This document shows, in pieces, positions 17,421 to 26,419 of a stretch of DNA of 64,000 nucleotides. Numbering within the stretch: the stretch's first letter is position 1; each line of letters begins with the position of its first letter. The stretch is taken from contig JBFLYW010000014.1 of the NCBI GenBank assembly GCA_040756515.1, positions 22,319 to 86,318 of the forward strand. The letters are read 5' to 3'. This DNA is from DSXH01 sp020724325 (GTDB taxonomy: Bacteria > Bacteroidota > Ignavibacteria > Ignavibacteriales > Melioribacteraceae). Under the pieces are notes generated by a model. That model saw only the letters and a program-made list of their open reading frames with translations, did no database searches and was not told where the DNA came from. The translations under genes were made by a program, and so were the position numbers.

Positions 17421-19889
17421 ATGCCTACCACTAAAATATTTTTTGTCGCGCTTTCACTAGCTTCTCTACTTTTTTTAAATAGCTGCGGTATCTGGAGGGA
17501 CTTTACTGCTTATTTCAATACATATTATAATGCCAAAACACTATTCGATAGGCTCGAAGAGCAAATTTTAAGTCACAAAAAAGATCCGTTTGAATTCAGA
17601 GAAGCTGCATCTCAGACAGGGCAGATGCCCGTTCAACAATATCAACCTCAACAGCAATTTCAGCAGCAGCAATTCCAACAGCAGCAATTCCAACAGCAGC
17701 AATTCCAGAATTTTGAGCAAAGTATTAGTACTCAGCAGTTCCCCTCGCAAAGAAGCGCTGTTCCGGCTATGTCCTTAATTCAAATTAAACAGGAACTGAC
17801 AAAAGTAATTGAGAAGTGTTCCAGAATACTCCAGTTCCATAAAGAATCTTCTTATGTTGATGATGCTCTCTTTATTACCGGTAAAGCTTTTTATTATCAG
17901 CAGGAATATGCCAGTGCACAAAGAAAATTTTTAGAGCTTGCTGCTATTCAAAAGTCAGATTATCATTTCGAAAGTAAATTATGGCTTGCAAAAACATATT
18001 TACAGTTAAGAAGCTTTGAGGAAGGACTTGCTTTAATTGATGAGGTAAAGAATGATGCTATAATGGCTAATGAAGAAAAATTATTGATTGATGCCTCTAT
18101 TACTTTAATAGGATTTTATCTTTTTAGAGAAGAAAACGGCAAAGCTATTGAGGAATGTATTTGGCTTCTGAATAAAATTGATGACGAAGAAATCAGCGCA
18201 TTAATATCATTTCAACTGGGCAGAATCAATCTAAAAATTGGCAATGAGGAAAATGCATTGAAAGCTTTTGCTTCTGTGCTGAATTATTCACCAACATTCG
18301 AAATTGAATTTGAAAGCAGAATTGAACACGCCAGACTTCTAAAGAGAATTGGAAAAATTGATGAAAGTGAAGCAGAATTAGCTGCTTTAAGAGACAGAGG
18401 TAAGTTTAACACTCAATTAGACCGCATTCTGGTTGAATTAGGACAGGTTTATTTTGATAAAAATGAGTTTGAGAAAGCCGTTAAAATTTTTAAGGAAGTA
18501 GATTCAACTTACAAATTCAGTCCTTCTTCTGGAATGGCAAGTTTCAAACTAGGTGAAATCTACGAACGCCATTATAGAGATTACGACAGCTCTTTCAAAT
18601 ATTATAATAAAGCAACATCATCTTTTGTGGATCGTGATATAAAAACCAAAGCAAATGATCGTTCAAGAAACTTTGACCGCTACTTCAATCTAAAAAAATC
18701 CATTGGAGAGCTTAACAAACAAGTAATTTATATAACTCAACCGGGAGAATTTTTGCAGGATTCTATCGACTATGATATTGCGTTTAAGGAATTTACTGAA
18801 GAAAACCGGAGAAAGTCTGAATTGCTGCAAGCAAGTCTTCAAACACAACAGGTTAGTTTTGAGCAAAGACAGATACCACAGCAGAACCAGCAGCAGGATT
18901 TACAAAATCAGAGCAAGCAAAAAGAAAAAGTTACACTTGCTATGTTGATATCTCAAGGAAAAGTACAGAAACCAGTGCGTCCTCAAATTTCCATTGATTC
19001 TCTTGGCACTTTGCTCTCACAGAATTATTATAATCTCGGTAGCCACTTTTACTCCGAAATGGAAGTGCCCGATTCAGCATATTTTTATTTCAAACTTATT
19101 CTTGACGAGTATCCCAAAAAAGCTAATAGAGCTCAAACACTTTTTGCTCTTGGTACTTTCTACGAAACAAATAATGAAAAACAAAAATCCGATAGTCTTT
19201 ATAAAATTATTTTTGAGGAATTTCCTAAATCCAATCTTTATGAAGCAGCAGGTAAAAAGTTGGGACTCATAAAAGAAGAAGTTAAAAAGTCCGTAGTAAC
19301 TACCGTTGATCCGGCTGAGCCGCTTTATGTTGCTGCTGAAGAAAAATATTATAGTAAAGAATTTCGGAACGCAATTAATGCATTCAGACAAATTTATTTG
19401 AATCACCCCCAATCTTCTTTTGCACCTAAGTCAATTTTTTATATCGGGCTGATACATGAAGAATTAAAGGAATATGATTCTTCCGCTTTTTATTACGGAA
19501 TTTTATCTTCTAAAGAATATGCAGCAACTCCTTTAGGTAAAGCTGTTTTTGCAAAATATTCCGAATACAAAAATGAAAAGGATCGCCTGGAAAAAGAGGA
19601 ACAAGCAAAATTCGAAATTGATGATCATAAAAAAATGAACGAGTTGAAACCAATCGGCAAAGATTCTGCAACTGTAATACAAAAGGAAGTTATTCTCCCC
19701 GGCGAGAAAGATGAAATGCTTAATAAGAAAATGCACTTGGATTCTCTAAGAACAAAAACAGAAATTAAAACACAGCCGGATTCACTAATTCAAAAACCCG
19801 ATACTCTGATTAGAAAAACCGCAAATAAATTAAAAACTGATTCCATAAAGGTTAGAGCAGATTCACTAAAAAAGAAGATTACTGATTAG
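17421..19889 (+). CDS. Large TPR lipoprotein with Q-rich linker (SprE-like)
   Basis: 822 residues with a lipoprotein signal (cysteine near residue 22, 'FLNSCGIW'). Then come a 'FTAYFNTYYNAKTLFDRLEE' block, a glutamine-rich linker (about 72-100), and tetratricopeptide-like helical repeats over most of the remainder. The tail from about 750 is highly charged. The 'YFNTYYNAKTLF' opening and the TPR architecture resemble the SprE/PorW lipoproteins of type IX secretion, but I cannot confirm orthology by eye. A second Q-rich patch lies near residues 475-500. It probably sits on the outer membrane, facing the periplasm, as an assembly scaffold. Confidence 0.65.
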   Translation: MPTTKIFFVALSLASLLFLNSCGIWRDFTAYFNTYYNAKTLFDRLEEQILSHKKDPFEFREAASQTGQMPVQQYQPQQQFQQQQFQQQQFQQQQFQNFEQSISTQQFPSQRSAVPAMSLIQIKQELTKVIEKCSRILQFHKESSYVDDALFITGKAFYYQQEYASAQRKFLELAAIQKSDYHFESKLWLAKTYLQLRSFEEGLALIDEVKNDAIMANEEKLLIDASITLIGFYLFREENGKAIEECIWLLNKIDDEEISALISFQLGRINLKIGNEENALKAFASVLNYSPTFEIEFESRIEHARLLKRIGKIDESEAELAALRDRGKFNTQLDRILVELGQVYFDKNEFEKAVKIFKEVDSTYKFSPSSGMASFKLGEIYERHYRDYDSSFKYYNKATSSFVDRDIKTKANDRSRNFDRYFNLKKSIGELNKQVIYITQPGEFLQDSIDYDIAFKEFTEENRRKSELLQASLQTQQVSFEQRQIPQQNQQQDLQNQSKQKEKVTLAMLISQGKVQKPVRPQISIDSLGTLLSQNYYNLGSHFYSEMEVPDSAYFYFKLILDEYPKKANRAQTLFALGTFYETNNEKQKSDSLYKIIFEEFPKSNLYEAAGKKLGLIKEEVKKSVVTTVDPAEPLYVAAEEKYYSKEFRNAINAFRQIYLNHPQSSFAPKSIFYIGLIHEELKEYDSSAFYYGILSSKEYAATPLGKAVFAKYSEYKNEKDRLEKEEQAKFEIDDHKKMNELKPIGKDSATVIQKEVILPGEKDEMLNKKMHLDSLRTKTEIKTQPDSLIQKPDTLIRKTANKLKTDSIKVRADSLKKKITD
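17649..17708 (+). repeat. 15-bp tandem repeat inside the TPR lipoprotein gene
   Basis: Four head-to-tail 15-base units (CAGCAGCAATTCCAA type), the last three nearly identical, encode repeated QQQFQ. The unit is a multiple of three, so copy-number change would lengthen or shorten the linker without breaking the frame. Confidence 0.9.
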
Positions 19890-19911
19890 TACTCCATCAT
19901 ATCCTCTAAAA

Positions 19912-20568
19912 ATGAATCGTAGAAAAGTTTTGGAATTAATTGAACTTGGAGAAAGTTTAAGTGTGGAATTTAAACAACGATTCTCTACCCACGAAAAAAT
20001 TGCTAAAAGTATAATTTCATTTGCAAATACTTGCGGTGGTTATCTACTAATAGGCATTGATGACGATAAATCCATTTACGGAATCCAAAGCGAGAAAAGT
20101 GATTCTGAATTAGTTCGGGAGACTGCAGAAAAATATTGTGAGCCGCCTGTAGTATGCAATATTTACTCTTATGAAATTGATAATAGTGAAGTTATGGTTG
20201 TAGAAATTCCTGAGTCGGAATTCAAACCTCATAGAATACAGGATTATAAATCAAAAATTGACCCTAACACTGCTCAAGTATATGTGAGGGTTAATGATAA
20301 AAGTGTATTAGCAAGCAAGGAAATGATAAAATTGATGCAAACACGCCAATCCAATAAATCGCTTGTTAATTATTCTGTCGGTAAGAATGAAAAAATTGTT
20401 TTCGACTTCCTCGAAAAAAATGAGAAGATTTCTGTTAAGGAATTAAGTAAGATTGCAAATATTTCTGATAGACGTGCGTCCAGAACATTAATAAAACTTG
20501 TTAGAGCAAATCTACTTCTTATACATGTTAAAGAAAATGGGGAGAATTATTTTACTGCTGTAATATGA
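19912..20568 (+). CDS. AlbA_2-domain protein with C-terminal winged helix
   Basis: 218 residues. The N-terminal half (about 10-130) has the Schlafen/AlbA_2 pattern: 'LGESLSVEFKQRFSTHEKIA', 'SFANTCGGYLLIGIDDD', 'EIPESEFKPHRI'. The C-terminal 65 residues look like a winged-helix domain ('KNEKISVKELSKIANISDRR'). Such proteins are usually annotated as ATP-binding or transcriptional regulators; DNA or nucleic-acid binding is likely, but the target is unknown. The downstream flank holds orphan sorting-tail sequence and repeats. Confidence 0.7.
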   Translation: MNRRKVLELIELGESLSVEFKQRFSTHEKIAKSIISFANTCGGYLLIGIDDDKSIYGIQSEKSDSELVRETAEKYCEPPVVCNIYSYEIDNSEVMVVEIPESEFKPHRIQDYKSKIDPNTAQVYVRVNDKSVLASKEMIKLMQTRQSNKSLVNYSVGKNEKIVFDFLEKNEKISVKELSKIANISDRRASRTLIKLVRANLLLIHVKENGENYFTAVI

Positions 20569-20610
20569 TTGTAAATACTACCTGTAAACCCTTCTTGTAT
20601 TTATAAATAG

Positions 20611-20688
20611 ATTCTTAGAAAAACTGAAATAATACTTTCGCAGAATTATCCAAATCCATTTAATCCAACGACAAAAATTAGACAGTAG
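20611..20688 (+). pseudogene. Orphan fragment of a type IX secretion sorting tail
   Basis: Directly after an in-frame stop, this frame reads 'ILSQNYPNPFNPTTKI' followed by two residues and a stop. The sequence SQNYPNPFNPTTKI is the hallmark opening of the type A C-terminal sorting domain of Ignavibacteria-type secreted proteins; the remaining ~60 residues of the domain are missing. There is no start codon and no passenger domain, so this is a remnant. It shows that the genome has, or had, type IX cargo. Confidence 0.75.
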
Positions 20689-20776
20689 AGACGTTCCATG
20701 GAACGTCTCTACTACTTTTGAACGTCTCTACTATTGAACGTCTCTATCAAGAGATGTTCCATTGAACGTCTTTACC
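20685..20776. repeat. 28-bp perfect palindrome plus GAACGTCTCTAC direct repeats
   Basis: Positions 20685-20712 form a perfect 28-base palindrome centred on CATG, with arms ending GTAGAG/CTCTAC. The right arm GAACGTCTCTAC then recurs at 20720-20731, 20736-20747 (last base changed) and from 20764 (one change). A partial inverted copy lies near 20751-20760. The block sits between two convergent genes directly after the sorting-tail fragment. It looks like a small dispersed intergenic repeat rather than a terminator, as there is no T-run. Confidence 0.85.
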
Positions 20777-20807
20777 AAGCTCAAATGGCACATTATTAAA
20801 TAAATTT

Positions 20808-21350
20808 TCATTTTGTTTCGAAAACTCTTCTTAAATCAAAAACGGCTACACCATAAGCAACGGCAACATTTAATGACTGTTTAATTCCATACTGCGGAAT
20901 CTCAATTGAAAAATCACATAGTTCAATTAATTCCTGTGATACACCGGAAATTTCGTTCCCTACAATCAGACAAAGAGGGAAATCGGATTTAGAAACAGCG
21001 CAATATGAAATGCTTTTATCAGTCAATTCCAGAGCGCAGACTTTTATTCCGTTACTCTTCAACGATGTGATTACTTTTATGGGATCTTTTATGTATTCCC
21101 AGTTAACACTATTCTGAGAGCCAAGTGCTGTTTTAATTACTTCTTTCTTTTCGGGTGTAGGTGTGTAACCGCATAAAAATAATTTTTCAATCATTACACC
21201 ATCGGATGTTCTAAAAATAGAGCCTACATTATAACAGCTTCTTATGCTATTCAATAGAACATAAACCGGCATTCTTTTAATATTATCTAATTTTTCAATC
21301 GATGCTCTTTTGTAGGAAATCTCTTCATGCGATAGCTTTTTCATTTTCAA
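20808..21350 (-). CDS. SpoU/TrmH-family RNA 2'-O-methyltransferase
   Basis: 180 residues of SPOUT fold. The three SpoU motifs are visible: 'IRSCYNVGSIFRTSDG' (N-terminal), 'LIVGNEISGVSQELIELC', and the knot sequence 'IPQYGIKQSLNVAVAYGVAVF', which binds S-adenosylmethionine. There is no N-terminal L30e-like RNA-binding domain, so it is a short, single-domain member closer to TrmL/TrmH-like tRNA enzymes; the target nucleotide is not assignable. It lies three bases downstream of the SMR gene. Confidence 0.85.
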   Translation of the reverse strand: MKMKKLSHEEISYKRASIEKLDNIKRMPVYVLLNSIRSCYNVGSIFRTSDGVMIEKLFLCGYTPTPEKKEVIKTALGSQNSVNWEYIKDPIKVITSLKSNGIKVCALELTDKSISYCAVSKSDFPLCLIVGNEISGVSQELIELCDFSIEIPQYGIKQSLNVAVAYGVAVFDLRRVFETK

Positions 21351-21352
21351 TT

Positions 21353-21679
21353 CTATGAAGTCGTTTTATATGTAATTTTTAGTCCTATAATCCCTACAAC
21401 AATTAAGAAAATAAAAAATATTCTTATCAGCTCTTTCGGCTCATTAAAAAATAAAATTCCGTACAATGCAGTTCCAGCCGCTCCAATTCCAGTCCACACA
21501 GCATATGCAGTTCCTATCGGAAGAGTTTTAACACCCATTGATAGAAACAGATAGCTTAAAATCATTGTAATAACAGTAAAAATGGTTGGTTCTAATTTTG
21601 TAAAGCCGTGACTGTATTTTAAACCGACAGCCCAGGATATTTCAAAGACGGAAGCAATAAGAATGTAAATCCATGCCAT
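21353..21679 (-). CDS. Small multidrug resistance transporter, SugE/Gdx-like
   Basis: 108 residues with four membrane segments. The glutamate essential for proton/substrate exchange is at position 13 ('FEISWAVGLKYSHGFTK'). The 'WAVGLKYSHGF' and 'WTGIGAAGTALYGILFFNEP' blocks match the SugE/Gdx (guanidinium exporter) branch better than EmrE. No guanidine riboswitch is visible: only 21 bases separate it from the upstream lipoprotein gene, so the three minus-strand genes are probably one operon. Confidence 0.88.
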   Translation of the reverse strand: MAWIYILIASVFEISWAVGLKYSHGFTKLEPTIFTVITMILSYLFLSMGVKTLPIGTAYAVWTGIGAAGTALYGILFFNEPKELIRIFFIFLIVVGIIGLKITYKTTS

Positions 21680-21700
21680 AAATAAATTCTTACTAAATTG

Positions 21701-22204
21701 TTAAAAAGTAGCGCCGGCAACATCCAGATACTTTTCAAAAGTTTGGTTATTAATAAACAGATTAATTTTTCTATACTCTGTAAATTGCTTAAGTGTTTCA
21801 TAAATCTGCTCTTTTATTCGGGCAATATCGCACGAGCCAGAAATATTAAAATCACCTCGCAAATAAACATCAGCAATCCCATTAGCAATTGTAACCTGTA
21901 TTAACATCAAAGCGGGACCGCGGACAAAATTCTGAAGTTTACTTGTCGATTTGAATGCAATTAGTTCATTTAATGTAGATTCAAGAACAGAATTTTCTGC
22001 ATTTACTGTTATTTCTTTAGGTACAAGAACATCATTGCAGCCGATTAATTTCCCGCTAAGTTCTGTCCCTTCTAATGCTACAAGATAAATTTTGACATCT
22101 TGCGTTATTACTTTGTCTGAAGAATCACTCTTACTACAGCTAATAATTAATGCAGATGTTATTAAAATCAAGAACAATAAAAATTTTTTAAGGACATTAA
22201 CCAT
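21701..22204 (-). CDS. GerMN-domain lipoprotein
   Basis: 167 residues with a lipoprotein signal ending 'LIISCSKS' (cysteine near 23). The remainder matches the GerMN/sporulation-germination domain seen in many non-sporulating bacteria: 'VKIYLVALEG', 'IGCNDVLVP', 'VTIANGIADVYLRGDF', 'SGSCDIARIKEQIYETL' and 'INLFINNQTFEKYL'. Its role is unknown; these are envelope lipoproteins, sometimes linked to spore or peptidoglycan complexes. It is the first gene of a three-gene minus-strand unit. Confidence 0.8.
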   Translation of the reverse strand: MVNVLKKFLLFLILITSALIISCSKSDSSDKVITQDVKIYLVALEGTELSGKLIGCNDVLVPKEITVNAENSVLESTLNELIAFKSTSKLQNFVRGPALMLIQVTIANGIADVYLRGDFNISGSCDIARIKEQIYETLKQFTEYRKINLFINNQTFEKYLDVAGATF

Positions 22205-22379
22205 TTATAATTTCCCTTTTCAATTTGATTGTTTTGAAAATTCTGTTTGAAAGATAAGGAAAGATTTTTATTTAAGCACTTCAAAGTATGCTGCATCTGA
22301 GACGAATGAACTTAACACATTGGTTCTCAAACCTTCGATATTAATCCCAGGTTTGTACAGGCGAATATCTTTTCATGAT

Positions 22380-22850
22380 TCGGGGAAAATATATGACAGT
22401 TTCTGAAAACCAATCTATTTTGGTAGAGAACTCTAAAAAATTCAGGAATGTCATTCGGTTCAGAATGACAGAACACTTTCTGCTCTGTCATTCTGAAGGA
22501 ATACCGACGCAGTCGGTATGACTGAAGAATCAACAACCTTGAAGGTCTTCAGGAATTAATAAACAACTCTTGACCTTCAAGGTTTAGGTTGTGCTCTCTG
22601 AATAATTCAGAAATGTCATTTCGAATCCCACAAAGCGGAATGAGAAACTAGGCATAGATTCTTCACCTCACTTCGTTCGGTTCAGAATGACAGTACGCTT
22701 TCTACTTTGTCATTCTGAGGAGCGGAGCGACGAAGAAAAGTCATTTCGAAGGAGCGAAGTGACTGAGAAACGTCACTTCGAAGGAGCAAAGCGAAAGAAA
22801 AATGTCATTCCGATCCCAAAAAATAAGAATCCAAATGACAAACGATATTT
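22380..22850. repeat. Composite intergenic repeat, copy A
   Basis: The 830-base gap between two minus-strand genes holds stacked repeats and no credible gene. A 14-bp perfect inverted repeat (22459-22472 with 22484-22497, TTCAGAATGACAGA arm) is followed by ATACCGAC-GCA-GTCGGTAT (22501-22519). Then come CCTTGAAGGTC and its mirror GACCTTCAAGG (22537-22585), a second TTCAGAATGACA hairpin from about 22681, and several 'TTCGAAGGAGCGAAG' units. The same order of modules recurs at 53860-54166. The flanks 22205-22379 and 22851-23035 show nothing further. Confidence 0.85.
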
Positions 22851-23035
22851 CCCAGAGGTTTCTTGGTACTTATTCCGCTTAATTATTTTTGATCAAACTA
22901 ATGCTAATAATAGTTATAGATACGGTTGGTTATGCTTTAGATGTTTTTAAGAAAAGAAATTGTCAAGTAAATAACACGCATGCAAACAGTATAATAAAAA
23001 TATCAATCAGCGTTGCGGAAGAGAAAAAAGATTTA

Positions 23036-23560
23036 CTAATACCCCATAGCCGCCAATCGATTTACTACACGCAAAGCCATTTCGTCAAAAGAAAAATTTC
23101 TCCACATCAATCCCCACCGTTCCACTGGGTCCATTCGTTCTTTTATTATCAGCTCTTTTTTATTAGTATCATAAATGCTAACAGAGATAGGGTTGGGAGT
23201 TATGAAACTTCCTCTCTGCTTTGATTGGTTAATGCTGATTTGTCCGAATACGATAAGATCAACATTTATGGTTTCAGAGAGTGTTATAGCGTCTTCTTTC
23301 ATAAATTTAGCAGGATTTACATCCCGATCTAAAATTATTGACCATGTAGAATCATCCATAACTACTGTATAACCTTTTTGATAAAAAGCCCTTACGAATG
23401 ATTCTCTTATCATATCCAAATTGTATGGATAGTTCTGGTCTTCTAAAAAAGGCATAACAACAACAGATAAAATTCTTGTATTAGATGTATCTGATTGAGT
23501 AAAAAAATTAACCGAGGAAACGAAATAAAGAAGAAAAGAAAATTTTATTATCTTTTTCAT
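23036..23560 (-). CDS. Exported protein of unknown function (possible TolB-N/CsgG-like fold)
   Basis: 174 residues with an N-terminal signal peptide (about 1-22). The core reads like the alpha/beta domain of TolB-N, CsgG or LpoB-type envelope proteins: a hydrophobic strand 'LSVVVMPFLED', a helix 'MIRESFVRAFYQKGYTVV', then 'LSETINVDLIVFGQISI' and a late 'YDTNKKELIIKER' strand. That resemblance is structural pattern only. No catalytic residues or lipobox are seen. It is isolated between a repeat region and rlmN. Confidence 0.55.
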   Translation of the reverse strand: MKKIIKFSFLLYFVSSVNFFTQSDTSNTRILSVVVMPFLEDQNYPYNLDMIRESFVRAFYQKGYTVVMDDSTWSIILDRDVNPAKFMKEDAITLSETINVDLIVFGQISINQSKQRGSFITPNPISVSIYDTNKKELIIKERMDPVERWGLMWRNFSFDEMALRVVNRLAAMGY

Positions 23561-23618
23561 GATATTGTTCCTTTATTTCTATCTGATTATAAGTAATAAA
23601 AATATCAAAAAAAAGGTT

Positions 23619-24683
23619 TTAATTAGTCTTATAAGCAAGCTGACCACAAGCAGCGGCAATATCATTTCCTAAAGTTTCTCTAACCATTACAGTAATATTA
23701 TTGTTACGCAGCTTATCGGCAAAATCAAGTATCTTTTTGTGACTTGTTGGTTCTAACCCGGCTGAAATTCCTTCAGGTTTCATGTGAAGGATACTATTGA
23801 ATGGAATCACATTTATTTTGGATGGAAGCTGGCTGCATAATTTTGTAATTGCTTTTATATCCTCCGGACGGTCGTTAATGTCCTTTAACATAGTATACTC
23901 AAACGTAACACGTGTTTTTGTCTTTTTGGTGTAATGTTTTATTGCTTCGATATTCTCTTTCAAAGAATATTTTTTGTTTATCGGCATTATTCTGGAACGG
24001 ACTTCTTCGAAACATGAATGTAAAGAAAATGCAAGTTTAACACGCAAACCTAACTCAGAAATTTCTCTTATCTTTGGCGGTATTCCAGCAGTAGAAATTG
24101 TTATACGCTTCCGGCTTAGTCCTTTTGTTATTTCGTGTGTAAAAATTTCTACGGATTTGATTGTGTTTTCAAAATTGAGAAGAGGTTCTCCCATTCCCAT
24201 ATAAACAATATTTGTGATACTCTTTTTATCAACCTCTTTCGCTGTTAAAAGATATTGGTCAACAATCTCTCCGGAACTAAGATTTCTCTTATAACCCATC
24301 AAACCCGTAGCACAGAATTTACAATCGAGTGGACATCCAACCTGTGTTGAAATACAAAGTGTATTTCTATCTCCTTCGGGAATTAAAACGGATTCTATTT
24401 TTTTATCGTCAATAGTTGAATAAAGGAATTTCTTAGTTCCTGTTAAGGAAGAATCTTGTACTGTTACAAGGTTAAGTGTCTGTAATAGAGCGGACTCATG
24501 TAATTTGCTCCGTAGAGCTTTGGGGATATTTTGCATTTCAGAAAAATCATAAGAAATATGATTGTAAATCCAATTGAATAATTGCTCGCCTCTAAATTTG
24601 GATTCACCGATTGTTACGAAATAATCCTTTAATTCGTTGAGGGTCATTCCTTTTAATGATTTTTTGTTCGGTTTACTTATCAT
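23619..24683 (-). CDS. rlmN: Dual-specificity 23S rRNA/tRNA adenine-C2 methyltransferase RlmN
   Basis: Radical SAM enzyme that methylates A2503 of 23S rRNA and A37 of some tRNAs. The cluster motif 'CPLDCKFCATG' lies near residues 115-123. 'GMGEPLLNFENTIKSV', 'SRKRITISTAGIPPKI' and 'LAFSLHSC' are family signatures. The C-terminal 'VMVRETLGNDIAAACGQL' carries the second methyl-carrying cysteine. At 354 residues it is full length. It stands alone, divergent from the acyl-CoA dehydrogenase. Confidence 0.96.
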   Translation of the reverse strand: MISKPNKKSLKGMTLNELKDYFVTIGESKFRGEQLFNWIYNHISYDFSEMQNIPKALRSKLHESALLQTLNLVTVQDSSLTGTKKFLYSTIDDKKIESVLIPEGDRNTLCISTQVGCPLDCKFCATGLMGYKRNLSSGEIVDQYLLTAKEVDKKSITNIVYMGMGEPLLNFENTIKSVEIFTHEITKGLSRKRITISTAGIPPKIREISELGLRVKLAFSLHSCFEEVRSRIMPINKKYSLKENIEAIKHYTKKTKTRVTFEYTMLKDINDRPEDIKAITKLCSQLPSKINVIPFNSILHMKPEGISAGLEPTSHKKILDFADKLRNNNITVMVRETLGNDIAAACGQLAYKTN

Positions 24684-24812
24684 AACAACAAATATAAGAA
24701 ATAGTAATTGTTAGAAAATTAATAGAGATGAAAATGTTTGTAATTACCGAACCCTTTATTTAGTTTTGAGTAATAGTTGACCAATCAATTCAAAATAAAT
24801 TTGAGGTTAAAC

Positions 24813-25955
24813 ATGAATTTTGAATTCACAGAAGAACAATTGATGATTCAGCAAACTGCACGCGAATTTGCAGAAACCGAAATAGCTCCTTCTGCTGTAG
24901 AGAGGGATAAAACCGCCGAATTCCCGTATGAGATAGTTAAGAAACTTGGTGAACTCGGATTTTTAGGAATGATGGTTTCTCCTCAGTTTGATGGAGCCGG
25001 ACTTGATACGGTTAGTTATGTTCTTGCAATGATTGAGATTTCTAAAGTTGATGCAAGTGTTGGGGTTATTATGTCGGTTAATAATTCACTCGTCTGTTAT
25101 GGATTGGAAAAATGGGGATCGGACTATATAAAAGAAACTTACCTTAAACCATTAGCTAAAGGAGAGAAACTTGGTGCATTTGCACTATCAGAACCTGAAG
25201 CCGGAAGCGATGCTACTAAGCAGCATACTACTGCCCATAAGGAAGGTGAGTTTTGGGTTATTAATGGAATGAAGAATTGGATTACTAATGGAATAAATGC
25301 CGATTATCATTTAGTTGTTGCTCAAACTGATAAAGACAAAGGTCACCACGGCATTACAACATTTTTGGTAGAAAAAGGGACACCCGGTTTTGGACATGGT
25401 GTTAAAGAAGATAAGCTTGGAATTAGAAGCAGCGATACCTGTTCTCTTACTTTTGAAAATTGTAAGATTCCGGAAAAGAATGTTGTATGGGAGGTTGGCA
25501 AAGGATTTAATTTTGCTATGAATACATTGAACGGAGGTCGGATTGGAATTGCTGCTCAGGCATGCGGTATTGCTGAAGGCGCACTAAACGCCTCAAAAAG
25601 ATATGCCAAAGTTCGTAAAGCTTTTGGAACCGAAATTGCAAATTTGCAAGCAATCCAGTTTAAGTTAGCCGATATGGCTGTTAAAGTTGAAGCAGCAAAA
25701 CTTCTTACGCTTGAAGCCGCTGCGTTGAAAGATGCCGGTAAAAAATATGTGAAAGAAGCTGCTATGGCTAAATTGTATGCTTCTAAAATTGCTGTTGAAT
25801 GTGCTCTGGAATCAATTCAAATCCATGGCGGATATGGTTATGTAAGAGAGTATCTTGTAGAAAGGTTTTTACGCGATGCAAAAATTACCGAAATATATGA
25901 AGGTACTTCGGAAATTCAACGCGTTGTTATTGCTCGGGAGTTAATAAAGGATTAG
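24813..25955 (+). CDS. Acyl-CoA dehydrogenase (short-chain/butyryl type)
   Basis: 380 residues counted from the ATG at 24813, which has GAGG about six bases upstream; an in-frame TTG 36 bases earlier is less likely. FAD enzyme of beta-oxidation that introduces the alpha-beta double bond. 'FALSEPEAGSD' and 'WITNG' (flavin/substrate site) are visible. The catalytic base is Glu363 in 'IYEGTSEIQR', the position used by short- and medium-chain enzymes. No etfAB lies nearby. Chain-length preference cannot be read by eye. Confidence 0.93.
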   Translation: MNFEFTEEQLMIQQTAREFAETEIAPSAVERDKTAEFPYEIVKKLGELGFLGMMVSPQFDGAGLDTVSYVLAMIEISKVDASVGVIMSVNNSLVCYGLEKWGSDYIKETYLKPLAKGEKLGAFALSEPEAGSDATKQHTTAHKEGEFWVINGMKNWITNGINADYHLVVAQTDKDKGHHGITTFLVEKGTPGFGHGVKEDKLGIRSSDTCSLTFENCKIPEKNVVWEVGKGFNFAMNTLNGGRIGIAAQACGIAEGALNASKRYAKVRKAFGTEIANLQAIQFKLADMAVKVEAAKLLTLEAAALKDAGKKYVKEAAMAKLYASKIAVECALESIQIHGGYGYVREYLVERFLRDAKITEIYEGTSEIQRVVIARELIKD

Positions 25956-25963
25956 GAATACTT

Positions 25964-26416
25964 TTGACTAAATTATTGAAAATATTTTTTTGTCTGTCAG
26001 TCTGTTATACTACAAATTATGCTCAGACAGATTGGGTTAAGTGGGAAGCGAAAGAAGTATCGTTTAGTATTAACCAGCCGCCAAATAAAAATGCACAAGC
26101 ACAAAGCCAAGAATTCGGCTCTGGCATAATTAAATCCATAAGAAACATTTATGCATTTTTTATCTCCGACCTTGATGGCGATAACTGTCCGTTTTATCCT
26201 TCATGTTCGCATTTCTTTGTTCAAGCTGTGGGTGAATCTGGAATTATAAAAGGATCGTTAATGTTTGCAGACAGGTTCATACGCGATATGAACTTTTTTA
26301 AAAGTTTAAACAGCTATCCCGTTCATCAATCAGGAAAATTTTTTGACCCTGTTGATAATTATACTTTAGATCCCCGGATGATCAAATACATCCCATCGAA
26401 GAATATTATTGATTGA
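25964..26416 (+). CDS. Exported YidD-domain protein
   Basis: 150 residues, TTG start nine bases after the dehydrogenase. Residues 1-20 form a signal peptide ('CLSVCYTTNYA', then QTDW). Residues about 53-108 match YidD: 'IYAFFISDLDGDNCPFYPSC', then 'FVQAVGESGIIKGSLMFADR', with C75 and C81 conserved. Normal YidD is a cytoplasmic, membrane-associated peptide of about 70-85 residues that aids YidC insertion. This one has a signal peptide and an extended C-terminus, so it likely acts in the periplasm. It starts a three-gene cassette with two TPR/membrane proteins. Confidence 0.8.
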   Translation: MTKLLKIFFCLSVCYTTNYAQTDWVKWEAKEVSFSINQPPNKNAQAQSQEFGSGIIKSIRNIYAFFISDLDGDNCPFYPSCSHFFVQAVGESGIIKGSLMFADRFIRDMNFFKSLNSYPVHQSGKFFDPVDNYTLDPRMIKYIPSKNIID

Positions 26417-26419
26417 AAT

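Noticed and set aside
21680..21700. Guanidine riboswitch for the SMR gene
   Set aside because: Only 21 bases separate it from the upstream gene, too short for an aptamer.
22687..22950. An 87-residue open frame reading CHSEERSDEEK and similar
   Set aside because: It is a translation of the intergenic repeat, with no ribosome-binding site or known domain.
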